Below are positions 25,119-33,797 of a stretch of 59,740 nucleotides of DNA, piece after piece (the stretch's first letter is position 1; the number at the start of each line of letters is the position of its first letter). This DNA comes from an uncultured Burkholderiales bacterium (lineage in GTDB: Bacteria > Pseudomonadota > Gammaproteobacteria > Burkholderiales > Burkholderiaceae_E): assembly GCA_903903975.1 (NCBI GenBank), contig CAIVAS010000036.1, positions 1 to 59,740 on the forward strand. Reading direction: 5' to 3'. The notes under the pieces were generated by a model. The model was not told the origin of the DNA and ran no database searches. It saw nothing but the letters and a program-made list of their open reading frames with translations. A program made the position numbers and the translations under genes.

Positions 25119-26567
25119 TCAGAGCACCGACGCCGCGCTCACGCGCTCGCCCAGGCGATCGGCCAGCCGCAGCGCGAGCTGAACGATGGTGAGCGTCGGA
25201 TTGGCCGCGCCGCTGCTCGGAAAGACCGAGGAGCCGCCGACATACAGATTCGACAGGCCATGGACCTTGCAGTCGGCGTCGACCACGCCGGTGGCCGACG
25301 ATGAACTCATGCGGGTGCCTCCCATGTGGTGATTGCCCTTGATCTCGTCATCGGCCGGAAAATTGCCGCGCCCGAGCACCCAGGGATCAAGGCGCACGCG
25401 CCCGTCGCCGCGGCGCAAAATCTCTTCGGCCAGCAGCGTGGCCGCCGAGGCGACGGTGTGGCGATCGAAGTCGTCGAGTCGCCAGTGCAGCTCGGCGCGC
25501 GGCGTGCCATGGCGGTCGCGGTCAGTCGACAGGGCCACCCGGTTCCAGGCGCGCGGCGCCTGCTCCCACGAGGCGCGCAGCATTGCACCGCAAAACAGCC
25601 GGCGCTTGAGCTTGGCCATCGCCCATTGACCAAGCTCGGGCGCCACGCACGACAGGTCGGCGATCATCTGGCGCGAGGACTCGCGATTGCGCCGGGTCAG
25701 GCGCAGGCCGGCGTTGAGCGCGCGCCTGTCGCGGATCGCCTGGGCCGTCGGACTCGACCAGGCGATCGACCATTTGTCGAAGACGAAGGGCGCGCGTTCA
25801 TCGAGAAAGGCCTCGCCGATCGTGAAGTGCGGATGCTCCAGCCAGTAACGACCAAGCGCGCTCGGATCCCGCACGACCCGCCCGCCGTTCTGTTGATTGG
25901 CCCACAGCAGCATGCGGCTGTTCTCGATGCCGCCTGCGCACAGCACGAAGCGCCGGGCCCGGGCGGTGTGACGGCCATTGTCCGGATCGGTGACCTCGAC
26001 CGAGACGACGGCGCCGTCGCGCTCATGCAGATTCACCACGCAGGCCTGCAGGATGGTCGCGACATTCGGCAATTTTTCGAGCGTGCCGCGATATTTCGTC
26101 GCGAAATTCACCGGCGGCGAAAATCGCATGGTGGTCAGCCGCAACTGCTCGCCATAGGGCCGGTCGGGGGTGAGGGCCGGGATCTCGACAATCGCTTCGG
26201 CCCGTGCGAGGTAGGGGTCGAGATCGCGCCGGCGGATCGGCCATTCGGTATCGACGCCTGCCACCTTCGATTCGAAATCGACCGCATCGAGGGCCTGACA
26301 AAAGCCGCCCCAGTGATTCGACGCCCCGCCCAGATAGCGCAGCCGGCTGGTGTCGAGCGCAAATTTCAGCGCCCCGACCACCTCGCCTTCATACATCGCC
26401 TGCGAGCTTTCCTCGTAGCTCGCGCCGCCCGCCTCGAGCAGCAGCACCGACTGGCCGCGTGCACCGAGTTCGATGGCCAGCGTGATGCCGGCCGGACCCG
26501 CGCCGATCAGGCAGACATCGAAGAGACGCGACTCAAGCGCGCCTCGGGTGATGTGCTCGGCCAGCAT
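25119..26567 (-). CDS. GMC-type FAD-dependent oxidoreductase
   Basis: 482 residues. The FAD-binding motif GAGPAG is at 22-27 (FDVCLIGAGPAGITLAIELG) with the acidic ribose contact LLLEAGG. Block YLGGASNHWGGF and the C-terminal run LSNLYVGGSSVFPSSGAANPT are typical of GMC alcohol/sugar dehydrogenases, and HHMGGTRMS carries the expected catalytic histidine region. It has no signal peptide of its own. The upstream 86-codon gene encodes a Tat-type signal and overlaps the start (TGATG), suggesting export as a complex. Likely substrate is a sugar alcohol or polysaccharide hydroxyl, inferred from context. Confidence 0.87.
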   Translation of the reverse strand: MLAEHITRGALESRLFDVCLIGAGPAGITLAIELGARGQSVLLLEAGGASYEESSQAMYEGEVVGALKFALDTSRLRYLGGASNHWGGFCQALDAVDFESKVAGVDTEWPIRRRDLDPYLARAEAIVEIPALTPDRPYGEQLRLTTMRFSPPVNFATKYRGTLEKLPNVATILQACVVNLHERDGAVVSVEVTDPDNGRHTARARRFVLCAGGIENSRMLLWANQQNGGRVVRDPSALGRYWLEHPHFTIGEAFLDERAPFVFDKWSIAWSSPTAQAIRDRRALNAGLRLTRRNRESSRQMIADLSCVAPELGQWAMAKLKRRLFCGAMLRASWEQAPRAWNRVALSTDRDRHGTPRAELHWRLDDFDRHTVASAATLLAEEILRRGDGRVRLDPWVLGRGNFPADDEIKGNHHMGGTRMSSSSATGVVDADCKVHGLSNLYVGGSSVFPSSGAANPTLTIVQLALRLADRLGERVSAASVL

Positions 26568-26827
26568 CAGCGATCCGATGCGTCCAGGATCCAGCCTGCG
26601 CGCTCAACCGGACGCAGGTCTGCCGGCGCAGGCCCACGCGCCGCTGCAGGCAGCAGGATGACTGAGGGCATGAACAACGGAATGACAATCGGGATCGCCA
26701 GAAACGCCCGGCGCCCGGTCGGGCTGTCGGTCGGGCCATCGGGTGAGCTATCGGGCGAGCCCGGCGGGGGCGACCATCGGCACAGTCGATCCATCCCGGC
26801 TGCGGGATGACGCAAGGCGGTCTTCAT
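26567..26827 (-). CDS. Small Tat-signal protein, possible escort subunit of the GMC oxidoreductase
   Basis: An 86-residue frame from ATG 26827. It contains a twin-arginine-like motif (PTGRRAFLAI) followed by a hydrophobic stretch IPIVIPLFMPSVILLPAAARG, then a short mature part ending GWILDASDR. Its stop overlaps the GMC start (TGATG), a strong sign of coupling. In gluconate and sorbitol dehydrogenases a small subunit with a Tat signal carries the flavin subunit across the membrane; that precedent is the basis for the proposed role. The ribosome site is weak and the first 40 residues are unusual, so gene reality is moderately supported. Confidence 0.55.
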   Translation of the reverse strand: MKTALRHPAAGMDRLCRWSPPPGSPDSSPDGPTDSPTGRRAFLAIPIVIPLFMPSVILLPAAARGPAPADLRPVERAGWILDASDR

Positions 26828-26941
26828 GGCTCGGCATCCTGTGTCGTTGCGGGCGTGGTGGATCAGCCTGCCGCACAGGCAAGCCTTGCCATTGATTCTG
26901 CTCAACCGTGACCGGTCGGGTCTGTCGGCGGGCGCCGCGTC

Positions 26942-26949
26942 GTAGAATC
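26942..26949 (+). promoter_or_regulatory. TAGAATCG -10-like element
   Basis: TAGAAT matches five of six positions of a -10 box and lies seven bases before the ATG at 26956. If used, the transcript would be almost leaderless. The same octamer precedes ugd and ftsY in this window. Confidence 0.35.
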
Positions 26950-26955
26950 GGACTG

Positions 26956-27612
26956 ATGACCAAGCCGCTAATGACTTCCTCCCCGATGACCCCCGCACCT
27001 TTGCCAGCCGCTTCGCCGCCGCCCGCGCCGACCCCTGCGCAGCGGCGCAGCCAGCGACTGAAGCTGATGGCGATCCTGCTGGTCTGTGCCGCGCCGGTGA
27101 TTGCGTCCTACCTGGCCTACTACGTCATGCCGCCGCTGGGTCGCACCAACTTCGGCGACCTGATCGAGCCCCAGCGGCCGATCCCCGATCTGCGCCTGTC
27201 GACTCCCGATGGCGCAGCGTTCAAGTTCGCGTCGCTGCGCGGGCGCTGGGTGCTGCTGCAGTTCGACCGCGGCCAGTGCGATCCGGCCTGCGTCGACAAG
27301 CTCTATGCCCTGCGCCAGCAGCGCACCATGACCGGCAAGGATCGCGAACGCATCGAGCGGGTCTGGCTGATCGGCGATGCGGCTGCGCCGCCCGATGTGC
27401 TGGCGAGTGACTACGCCGGCACGATCGCGCTGCGCGTCGACCCGGCCGAACTCGGCGCGGTCTTTCCGGTCGAGGCCGGTCGGCGCCTGCAGGACTATCT
27501 GTATGTGATTGATCCGCTCGGCAACCTGATGATGCGCTTTCCGGCCACCGGCGAGCCGGCCCGCATCCGCAAGGATCTCGGCCGGCTGCTCAAGGCCTCG
27601 CGGGTCGGCTGA
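26956..27612 (+). CDS. Thioredoxin-fold membrane protein of the cytochrome c oxidase assembly cluster
   Basis: 218 residues: a proline-rich head, one helix (about 37-57, [20 protein letters not shown]), then a periplasmic SCO/thioredoxin-like domain with CDPAC (Cys108, Cys112) preceded by [10 protein letters not shown]. Proteins of this type sit before ctaA in betaproteobacterial cox clusters and are thought to help copper or thiol handling during oxidase assembly. The SCO-type C-x3-C is present but the context differs from true SCO (CPDVC). ctaA starts nine bases after its stop. Confidence 0.75.
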   Translation: MTKPLMTSSPMTPAPLPAASPPPAPTPAQRRSQRLKLMAILLVCAAPVIASYLAYYVMPPLGRTNFGDLIEPQRPIPDLRLSTPDGAAFKFASLRGRWVLLQFDRGQCDPACVDKLYALRQQRTMTGKDRERIERVWLIGDAAAPPDVLASDYAGTIALRVDPAELGAVFPVEAGRRLQDYLYVIDPLGNLMMRFPATGEPARIRKDLGRLLKASRVG

Positions 27613-27621
27613 GTCCGCACG

Positions 27622-28629
27622 ATGGCGAAGCCGATGTCGATGACGCTGTTCCGAAGGCTGCTGGTCTTTGCGGTCTTTCTGACCTTCGACCTGATCATGT
27701 TCGGTGCTTTCGTGCGCATCACCGACGCCGGCCTGGGCTGCCCCGATTGGCCGGGATGCTACGGCCAGGTCACCCCGATCGGCGCGATCGACTCGATTCG
27801 GGCCGAGACCGTGCTGCGTCCCGATGGGCCGGTGACGGTGTTCAAGGCCTGGGTCGAGATGCTGCACCGCTATATCGCGGCCGGCCTGGGCGTGCTGGTG
27901 ATTGCTCTGGCGATCATGGCGAGCCGGCCCGCCGGGCCGAGCGCGCGGCTGGCCTGGTTCACGCTGTTCTGGATCATCCTGCAGGGGGCCTTTGGCGCCT
28001 TCACCGTCACGCTCAAGCTCATGCCGCTGGTGGTGACCCTGCACCTGCTGGGCGGGATGATCCTGTTCGGACTGCTGCTGGCCCAGTGGGTGCGGGTGCG
28101 CCCGGCCACGCAAGCCCTGTCGGCGATGACGGGTGCGGCCGGACTGCGGCCGCTGGTGGTGATTGCGCTGGCAGTGCTTTTTTGCCAGATTGCGCTCGGC
28201 GGATGGGTCAGCACCAACTATGCCACCCTGGCCTGCCGCGATTTCCCGCTGTGCCAGGACAGTCTGTGGCCCGACATGGACTTTCGCGCCGGCTTCGAAC
28301 TGTGGCGTCGTCTGGGGTTTCGGGGCGACGACCAGGCCCTGCCGTTTCAGGCGCTGACCGCGATCCACTATGTGCATCGGCTCTTCGCCGGGGTGGTCTT
28401 CGTGGTGGTGGGCTCGCTGGCGCTTCGTCTTCGCCGCTCGGCGCTCGGCCGTCCGACCGGCAATCTGATCCTGGCCGTGCTGGCCATGCAGGCCGTGACC
28501 GGTCTGACGAATATCTTTCTCGACTGGCCGCTGATCGCGGCGGTACTGCATACCGCCGGCGCGGCCGCACTGCTGGGCCTGCTCCTCATGGTAGCCTTGC
28601 CGGCTTGGTCTGCTTCGGCCAAAGCCTGA
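27622..28629 (+). CDS. ctaA: Heme A synthase CtaA (COX15)
   Basis: CtaA oxidises the methyl group of heme O to give heme A for the aa3 oxidase. The 335-residue protein has eight predicted helices in two pseudo-repeats. Family blocks include [33 protein letters not shown] with a heme-ligand histidine, and in the second half [20 protein letters not shown] and [11 protein letters not shown]. Cysteine pairs occur in the first loop of each half. It lies between the thioredoxin-fold gene and ctaB. Confidence 0.93.
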   Translation: MAKPMSMTLFRRLLVFAVFLTFDLIMFGAFVRITDAGLGCPDWPGCYGQVTPIGAIDSIRAETVLRPDGPVTVFKAWVEMLHRYIAAGLGVLVIALAIMASRPAGPSARLAWFTLFWIILQGAFGAFTVTLKLMPLVVTLHLLGGMILFGLLLAQWVRVRPATQALSAMTGAAGLRPLVVIALAVLFCQIALGGWVSTNYATLACRDFPLCQDSLWPDMDFRAGFELWRRLGFRGDDQALPFQALTAIHYVHRLFAGVVFVVVGSLALRLRRSALGRPTGNLILAVLAMQAVTGLTNIFLDWPLIAAVLHTAGAAALLGLLLMVALPAWSASAKA

Positions 28630-28646
28630 ACGCCCAAACCTCCCCG

Positions 28647-29537
28647 ATGGACCTGCTCGAACAATCCTCGCCATCGCTGGCCCATACGCTGCGTCAGTAC
28701 ATCGAGCTGACCAAGCCGAAGATCGTCATGCTGACCGCCTTTTGTGCGGTCATCGGCATGGTGCTGGCCACCGAGGATCTCGTGCCCTGGCGGATCATGG
28801 TGTTCGGCATCACCGGCATCTCGCTGCTGGCCGGCGCAGGCTTCACCCTCAACTGCATGATCGAGCGCGGCATCGACGCCCGCATGGCGCGCACGCGGGC
28901 CCGCCCGGCGGCCCGCGGCGAGGTCTCGGTCTCGGGGGCGCTGGCCTTTGCCGCCCTGCTCGCCGCCGCAGGCGCCTGGCTGCTGCTGGCCTTTGTCAAT
29001 CCGCTCACCATGTGGCTCACGCTGGCGACCTTTGTCGGCTATGCCCTGATCTACACCGTTGTGCTCAAGCCGGCCACCCCCCAGAACATCGTGATCGGCG
29101 GCGCCTCCGGCGCGATGCCGCCGGTGCTCGGCTGGGCCGCGGTGGCCAATGACGTCGGCCCGCAGGCGCTGGTGCTGTTCCTGATCATTTTCGTCTGGAC
29201 CCCGCCGCATTTCTGGGCGCTGGCGCTCTACCGGGTCGAGGATTACCGGCGAGCCGGTTTGCCGATGCTGCCGGTCACGCATGGCCTGCCGTTTACCCGC
29301 CTGCAGATCCTGCTCTACACCGTCCTGCTGGTGGCCACCACGCTGCTGCCCTTCATGATCCAGATGAGCGGCTGGCTCTATCTGGCAAGCGCCATGGTGC
29401 TCGGTGGCATCTTCATCGGCTATGCCTGGCGTCTGTGGCGCAACTATTCCGATGCGCTGGCGCGTCGCACCTTCGGCTACTCCATCTATTACCTGATGGC
29501 GCTCTTTGCCGCCCTGCTGCTGGATCACTGGTTTTGA
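28647..29537 (+). CDS. ctaB: Protoheme IX farnesyltransferase CtaB (COX10)
   Basis: CtaB attaches a farnesyl group to heme B, giving heme O, the substrate of CtaA. It is 296 residues of UbiA-type fold with about nine helices. The prenyl-diphosphate/Mg motif reads [19 protein letters not shown], and the second aspartate region is [22 protein letters not shown] 28647 was chosen because the conserved [14 protein letters not shown] follows shortly. The stop overlaps the TTG start of the SCO gene. Confidence 0.94.
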   Translation: MDLLEQSSPSLAHTLRQYIELTKPKIVMLTAFCAVIGMVLATEDLVPWRIMVFGITGISLLAGAGFTLNCMIERGIDARMARTRARPAARGEVSVSGALAFAALLAAAGAWLLLAFVNPLTMWLTLATFVGYALIYTVVLKPATPQNIVIGGASGAMPPVLGWAAVANDVGPQALVLFLIIFVWTPPHFWALALYRVEDYRRAGLPMLPVTHGLPFTRLQILLYTVLLVATTLLPFMIQMSGWLYLASAMVLGGIFIGYAWRLWRNYSDALARRTFGYSIYYLMALFAALLLDHWF

Positions 29538-30184
29538 AGCGGCTGGCCGCCTGCGCGTTGCCCGCTGCTGCGCGCGCCCTCACCCTGACCCTGACGATCG
29601 GGCTTGTCGCCTTGTTTGGCGGCGTGCTGGGCGGCCTTGCCGGCTGCGACCGTCCAAGCAGCAAAGCGTCTTTCTTTGCGACCGATCTCACCGGCGCTGA
29701 TTACGGCAAATCGCTCTCGCTCACCGACCAGAGCGGTCAGCCGCGCACCCTGGCCGACTTCAAGGGCAAGGTGGTCGTGCTGTTTTTCGGCTTCACCCAG
29801 TGCCCGGATGTCTGCCCCACCACGCTCTCGACCATGGCCGCGGTCATGAAAGAACTCGGCACTGATGCGGCCCGGGTGCAGGTGGTCTTCGCGACGCTCG
29901 ATCCCGAGCGCGACAGCGCGGCTCTGCTCGGTGCGTATGTCACCGCCTTCAATCCGAGCTTCATCGCGCTGCGCGGTGATGCCGAGGCGACGACCCGCGC
30001 GGCCCGCGAATTCAAGGTCTTCTTCCAGAAGGTGCCGGGCAAGACGCCCGACGCCTATTCCCTCGATCACACCGCGGCGTCCTATGCGCTCGACGATCAG
30101 GGGCGCCTGCGCCTCTATATCCGCTCGACGCAGACCGTGCCCGAGATCACGGCCGACCTGCGCCAGCTGCTGGCGGGCCGCTGA
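29534..30184 (+). CDS. SCO1/SenC copper chaperone lipoprotein
   Basis: SCO proteins deliver copper to the CuA site of oxidase subunit II. From TTG 29534, which overlaps the ctaB stop (TTGA), the protein has 216 residues: a signal segment with lipobox LGGLAGC (Cys38) and a thioredoxin fold. Copper ligands are visible: Cys90 and Cys94 in QCPDVCPT and His179 in YSLDHTAAS. It faces the periplasm. In related genomes rpoH usually follows soon after; here polysaccharide genes intervene. Confidence 0.93.
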   Translation: MKRLAACALPAAARALTLTLTIGLVALFGGVLGGLAGCDRPSSKASFFATDLTGADYGKSLSLTDQSGQPRTLADFKGKVVVLFFGFTQCPDVCPTTLSTMAAVMKELGTDAARVQVVFATLDPERDSAALLGAYVTAFNPSFIALRGDAEATTRAAREFKVFFQKVPGKTPDAYSLDHTAASYALDDQGRLRLYIRSTQTVPEITADLRQLLAGR

Positions 30185-30207
30185 CCGACGACCCCGATCA
30201 ACGAGTC

Positions 30208-30261
30208 TGATCGACGAAGTTGATCGACGAAACTGAGCCGACGAAACTGAGCCGACGAGCG
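30208..30261. repeat. Four imperfect 13-14-bp tandem repeats
   Basis: Between the convergent SCO and glycosylphosphotransferase genes the units TGATCGACGAAGT, TGATCGACGAAAC, TGAGCCGACGAAAC and TGAGCCGACGAGCG follow head to tail; weaker copies extend to both sides. No hairpin terminator was seen here. Their style resembles the 15-bp array at 11996-12070. Confidence 0.75.
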
Positions 30262-30267
30262 TGACCG

Positions 30268-31737
30268 TCAGTAGGCGTTGTGATCGCCCTTGAGCGCCTG
30301 GGTGATCGTGCGCCAGACGATGGCGACATCAAGGCGCAGCGACCATGACCGCAGGTACTCGATGTCGTAGGCGATGCGCCGCTGCATCTTCTCGATGGTG
30401 TCGGTCTCGCCGCGCGCGCCATTGACCTGCGCCCAGCCGGTGATGCCCGGCTTGACCTTGTGCCGGATCATGTAGCCCTTGATGAGCTTGCGGTACATCT
30501 CGTTGTGGGCCACCGCGTGCGGGCGCGGCCCGACCACGCTCATGCGTCCCTGCAGGACGTTGAAAAACTGGGGCAGTTCGTCGAGCGAACTGCGCCGCAA
30601 AAACGCACCCAGCGGCGTGATCCGATCGTCATGGCGGGTGGCCTGCCTGACCACGTCGCCGTCTTCGCTCACCCGCATCGTGCGGAACTTCCAGACCACG
30701 ATCTGCTGGCCGTCCAGCCCGTAGCGGCGCTGGCGAAACAGCACCGGTCCGGGCATCGTCAGCTTGATGGCCAGTGCAATGGCCAGCATCACCGGGCCGG
30801 TCATCACGATCGCCGGCAGCGCAATGCACAGATCCGACAGCCGCTTGATGACGCCGGTCGTGCCATGAAAGGGCGTCTCGCAGACCGCGACCACCGGCAG
30901 GCCACAGACGGTGTCCACGCGCGCCTGGATCAGGTCATACAGAAAAATGTCCGGAAGAAAGTAGATCGATGCAGTGGTGTCCCGCAACTGGTCGAGCAGA
31001 TTCAGAATCCGCGGCTGGGAGGCCATCGGCAGCGCAATGTAAATCCGGTCGATGCGCTGCTCGCGCACGAAGTCGGCGACGTTTTCCAGCCCGCGCCGCA
31101 CCGGCAGCTCGAGCGTCTCGCCCAGACGCTGCGGGGCGCGATCATCAAAGAACGCCGTGACCCGGGTGTCTTCGAGCGGGTCGGCCAGCAGCGCGCGAGC
31201 CAGCGTTCGGCCGAGCTCGTTGGCGCCGATGATCACCGCCCGATCGTGCTCGCTGATCGCCCGCACGCGGGTGAGCAGCGACGGGATCAGCTGATGCGCG
31301 ATCGCCTGCAGGACCGGTGTGCCAATGACCCAGGCGGCTAGGATGTTCGGGTCGAAGGCGCGCAGCATGTCGGTGGCCAGCCCGAAGAGCAGCATCAGCC
31401 CGCACAGCGCGCCCCAACTGCCGAAGATCTGTCGAAGCAGCCGGCGCGGCCGATGAGCAAAGCCGATGCTCCCGGGATAACTGAGCGAAAAGGCGATCAC
31501 CGCCAGGATGATGTCCCGGTTGCGCAAGCCGCCCTGCACGATGAGCGCCACCGCCAGCAGGGTGAGCAGCGTGATGGCAGGGTCGACCAGCGAACGCAGC
31601 ATCCACATCAGGTTGTGGCTGGCGTTCCCCAGCGGTGTGTTCAACCGGCGGGTCGTCTCGGTGCGCTGGCCGTCTGCGCTGGCAATCTCGCCCAGCGGGG
31701 AGGGCATTGCGCCGTGGTGAACCGGATCGTCCGACAT
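30268..31737 (-). CDS. Undecaprenyl-phosphate glycosylphosphotransferase (WcaJ/EpsB-type priming enzyme)
   Basis: This 489-residue enzyme transfers a sugar-1-phosphate, usually glucose or galactose, to undecaprenyl phosphate, starting repeat-unit synthesis. It has four N-terminal helices, a CoA-binding-like middle domain (DRAVIIGANELGRTLARALL), then the catalytic domain with a membrane helix (KRLSDLCIALPAIVMTGPVML) and the signatures YGLDGQQIVVWKFRTM, SSLDELPQFFNVLQGRMSVVGPRP and KVKPGITGWAQVNGARGET. It is convergent with the SCO gene and separated from the other polysaccharide genes by the cox assembly genes. Confidence 0.93.
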   Translation of the reverse strand: MSDDPVHHGAMPSPLGEIASADGQRTETTRRLNTPLGNASHNLMWMLRSLVDPAITLLTLLAVALIVQGGLRNRDIILAVIAFSLSYPGSIGFAHRPRRLLRQIFGSWGALCGLMLLFGLATDMLRAFDPNILAAWVIGTPVLQAIAHQLIPSLLTRVRAISEHDRAVIIGANELGRTLARALLADPLEDTRVTAFFDDRAPQRLGETLELPVRRGLENVADFVREQRIDRIYIALPMASQPRILNLLDQLRDTTASIYFLPDIFLYDLIQARVDTVCGLPVVAVCETPFHGTTGVIKRLSDLCIALPAIVMTGPVMLAIALAIKLTMPGPVLFRQRRYGLDGQQIVVWKFRTMRVSEDGDVVRQATRHDDRITPLGAFLRRSSLDELPQFFNVLQGRMSVVGPRPHAVAHNEMYRKLIKGYMIRHKVKPGITGWAQVNGARGETDTIEKMQRRIAYDIEYLRSWSLRLDVAIVWRTITQALKGDHNAY

Positions 31738-31921
31738 CAGAATCGCGCCTCCACAGGATCATCAGTGCAACGCTTTCCGGTATGCGACGAGCGTGCCCGG
31801 CAGGCGTGCGGTCGGCTCGCGGACCGTCGTCCGCGCGGCACGATCCGGCGAGTCGGGCACGCGGTTTGCGTCTGGCTGAAGGGGATCGACGCGGGTGTCG
31901 GTCAAACAACGGGGTCTGGCC

Positions 31922-32263
31922 ATGCTGCGATTTCCTGCTCTGCCCATACTGCTTGGCCTGATCACCTCGCTGGCCTATGGCGCCCCGCGCGATCTGCCCG
32001 ACCTCGCCTTGTCGGCGCCGGCCCAGGCGGTGCTCATGACTGCGGCGGCTGATTCCGAGACGGCCATGGCGCGTCCGGTTCTGGCGGTCGCCAAAGTGGC
32101 GACGGTGGTCGATATCGAGGTCGTGGCAGCGGCGGCGCCAGCCCTTGCGATGAGTTCGCCTGCCTCGGGATTTTCCGCGCCTTCGTCGGCCATGACTTCG
32201 GGGTCGGGTCTGCTCGCCGGGCTGGCGATCGTCGCCTGGATCGTGGTGCGCCGTCCCTCCTGA
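31922..32263 (+). CDS. Small secreted protein with a C-terminal hydrophobic anchor
   Basis: 113 residues from ATG 31922 (GTG 31895 is also possible). There is an N-terminal signal peptide (LRFPALPILLGLITSLAYGA), an alanine/valine-rich middle, and a C-terminal serine-glycine turn followed by a hydrophobic helix and arginines (SGSGLLAGLAIVAWIVVRRPS). This three-part tail resembles GlyGly-CTERM or PEP-CTERM sorting signals, but the PEP motif is absent and no exosortase or rhombosortase is in the window. Coding reality is moderately supported; function unknown. Confidence 0.5.
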   Translation: MLRFPALPILLGLITSLAYGAPRDLPDLALSAPAQAVLMTAAADSETAMARPVLAVAKVATVVDIEVVAAAAPALAMSSPASGFSAPSSAMTSGSGLLAGLAIVAWIVVRRPS

Positions 32264-32451
32264 GCGGGGCGCAAGCCTTGGCTGCGCGGGCGACACGGCC
32301 ACGCGCTGCGCGACGCTGACAGTGCCCGAGCGGCAGGCCAGCGTCTGAATCCGGCTGCAGGTCGCAGCCATTCATGCCGCGCGAGGTACCTTGTGTCCGT
32401 TGCGACAAGCCGCCCGAATCCGGTCTTCTCGGTTCTTTCATCTCGGGACGC

Positions 32452-32459
32452 TAGAATCG
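32452..32459 (+). promoter_or_regulatory. TAGAATCG -10-like element upstream of ugd
   Basis: This octamer ends five bases before the ugd ATG. As a -10 box it would place the transcription start at or next to the start codon, giving a leaderless mRNA. No good -35 box is visible. Confidence 0.35.
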
Positions 32460-32463
32460 CCGG

Positions 32464-33786
32464 ATGAAAATCACTGTCATTGGGACCGGCTACGTCGGTC
32501 TGGTTTCAGGCGCCTGCCTGGCCGAAATGGGTAACGACGTGCTCTGTCTGGATGTCGATCCGCGCAAGATCGGCATGCTCGAACAGGGCGAGATCCCGAT
32601 CTGGGAGCCGGGCCTTCAGGAGATGGTCCGGCGTAACGTTGCTGCCGGTCGCATGAAGTTCACGCTCGACGTCAAGCGGGCGGCCGATCACGGCACGATC
32701 CAGTTCATCGCGGTCGGCACGCCGCCCGATGAGGATGGCTCGGCAGATCTGCAATATGTGCTGACTGCGGCCCGCAATGTCGGGCGACACATGACCGACT
32801 ACAAGGTCGTGGTCGACAAATCGACCGTGCCGGTCGGTACTGCCGACAAGGTCCGCGAGGCGATTGCCGATGAGCTGCGTTTGCGCGGCGTCACCGTGCC
32901 CTATGCGGTGGTCTCGAATCCCGAATTTCTGAAGGAGGGCGCCGCAGTCGAGGATTTCATGCGACCCGACCGGATTGTGGTGGGTGCCGACGACGAGCAG
33001 GCGATCTTCCTGATGCGCGCGCTCTACTCGCCTTTCCAGCGCAATCACGAACGCCTGGTCGTGATGGATGTGCGCTCGGCCGAGCTGACCAAATACGCTG
33101 CCAACGCCATGCTGGCCACCCGTATTTCCTTCATGAACGAACTGGCGCTGCTGGCCGAGCAGGTCGGCGCCGACATCGAACTGGTCCGCCAGGGCATCGG
33201 ATCCGATCCCCGTATCGGCTATCACTTTCTCTATTCGGGCGCGGGCTATGGCGGCTCGTGCTTTCCCAAGGACGTCAAGGCGCTGATCCGCACCGCCTCC
33301 GATCATGGTCGGCCGATGCATGTGCTCAATGCGGTCGAGGCTGCCAACGACGCCCAGAAGCATGTGCTGGTCGAAAAGGTCGTCGCCCGTTTCGGCGCCG
33401 ACCTCAGCGGCAAACACTTCGCGCTCTGGGGGCTGGCCTTCAAGCCCAATACCGACGATATGCGCGAGGCGCCCAGCCGGATCGTGATCGATGATCTGCT
33501 CGCCCGTGGCGCCACGGTCTGCGCCTACGACCCGGTGGCCATCCATGAAGCGCAGCGAGCCATCGGTGAGCCTGCCGGCCTGAGTTACGGCACCGATCCG
33601 ATGCAGGCGCTTGAAGGTGCCGATGCGCTGCTGATCGTCACCGAGTGGAAAGAGTTCCGCAGCCCCGATTTCGATGCGATCAAGGCAGCGATCAAATCAC
33701 CGGTGATCATCGACGGACGCAATATGTATCCGCCGGCCCTGCCACGCGCGAGCGGTCTCGAGTACATCTCCATCGGTCGCCCCTGA
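32464..33786 (+). CDS. ugd: UDP-glucose 6-dehydrogenase
   Basis: This enzyme oxidises UDP-glucose to UDP-glucuronate in two NAD-dependent steps. It is 440 residues. The N-terminal NAD motif is [12 protein letters not shown], and the catalytic cysteine is C266 in [13 protein letters not shown]. The C-terminal UDP-binding domain contains [18 protein letters not shown]. No Shine-Dalgarno sequence is visible before the ATG. The epimerase gene follows 11 bases after its stop, forming a UDP-GlcA to UDP-GalA unit. Confidence 0.96.
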   Translation: MKITVIGTGYVGLVSGACLAEMGNDVLCLDVDPRKIGMLEQGEIPIWEPGLQEMVRRNVAAGRMKFTLDVKRAADHGTIQFIAVGTPPDEDGSADLQYVLTAARNVGRHMTDYKVVVDKSTVPVGTADKVREAIADELRLRGVTVPYAVVSNPEFLKEGAAVEDFMRPDRIVVGADDEQAIFLMRALYSPFQRNHERLVVMDVRSAELTKYAANAMLATRISFMNELALLAEQVGADIELVRQGIGSDPRIGYHFLYSGAGYGGSCFPKDVKALIRTASDHGRPMHVLNAVEAANDAQKHVLVEKVVARFGADLSGKHFALWGLAFKPNTDDMREAPSRIVIDDLLARGATVCAYDPVAIHEAQRAIGEPAGLSYGTDPMQALEGADALLIVTEWKEFRSPDFDAIKAAIKSPVIIDGRNMYPPALPRASGLEYISIGRP

Positions 33787-33797
33787 GCGGCCCGGTC

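Noticed and set aside
30185-30267. Rho-independent terminator between the convergent SCO and priming-enzyme genes
   Set aside because: No GC-rich stem followed by a T-run is present; only short tandem repeats are seen.
31819-31834. GCGGAC-CGTC-GTCCGC hairpin upstream of the small secreted protein gene
   Set aside because: A seven-pair stem in 66% GC DNA is common by chance and it lacks a T-run or conserved neighbour motif.
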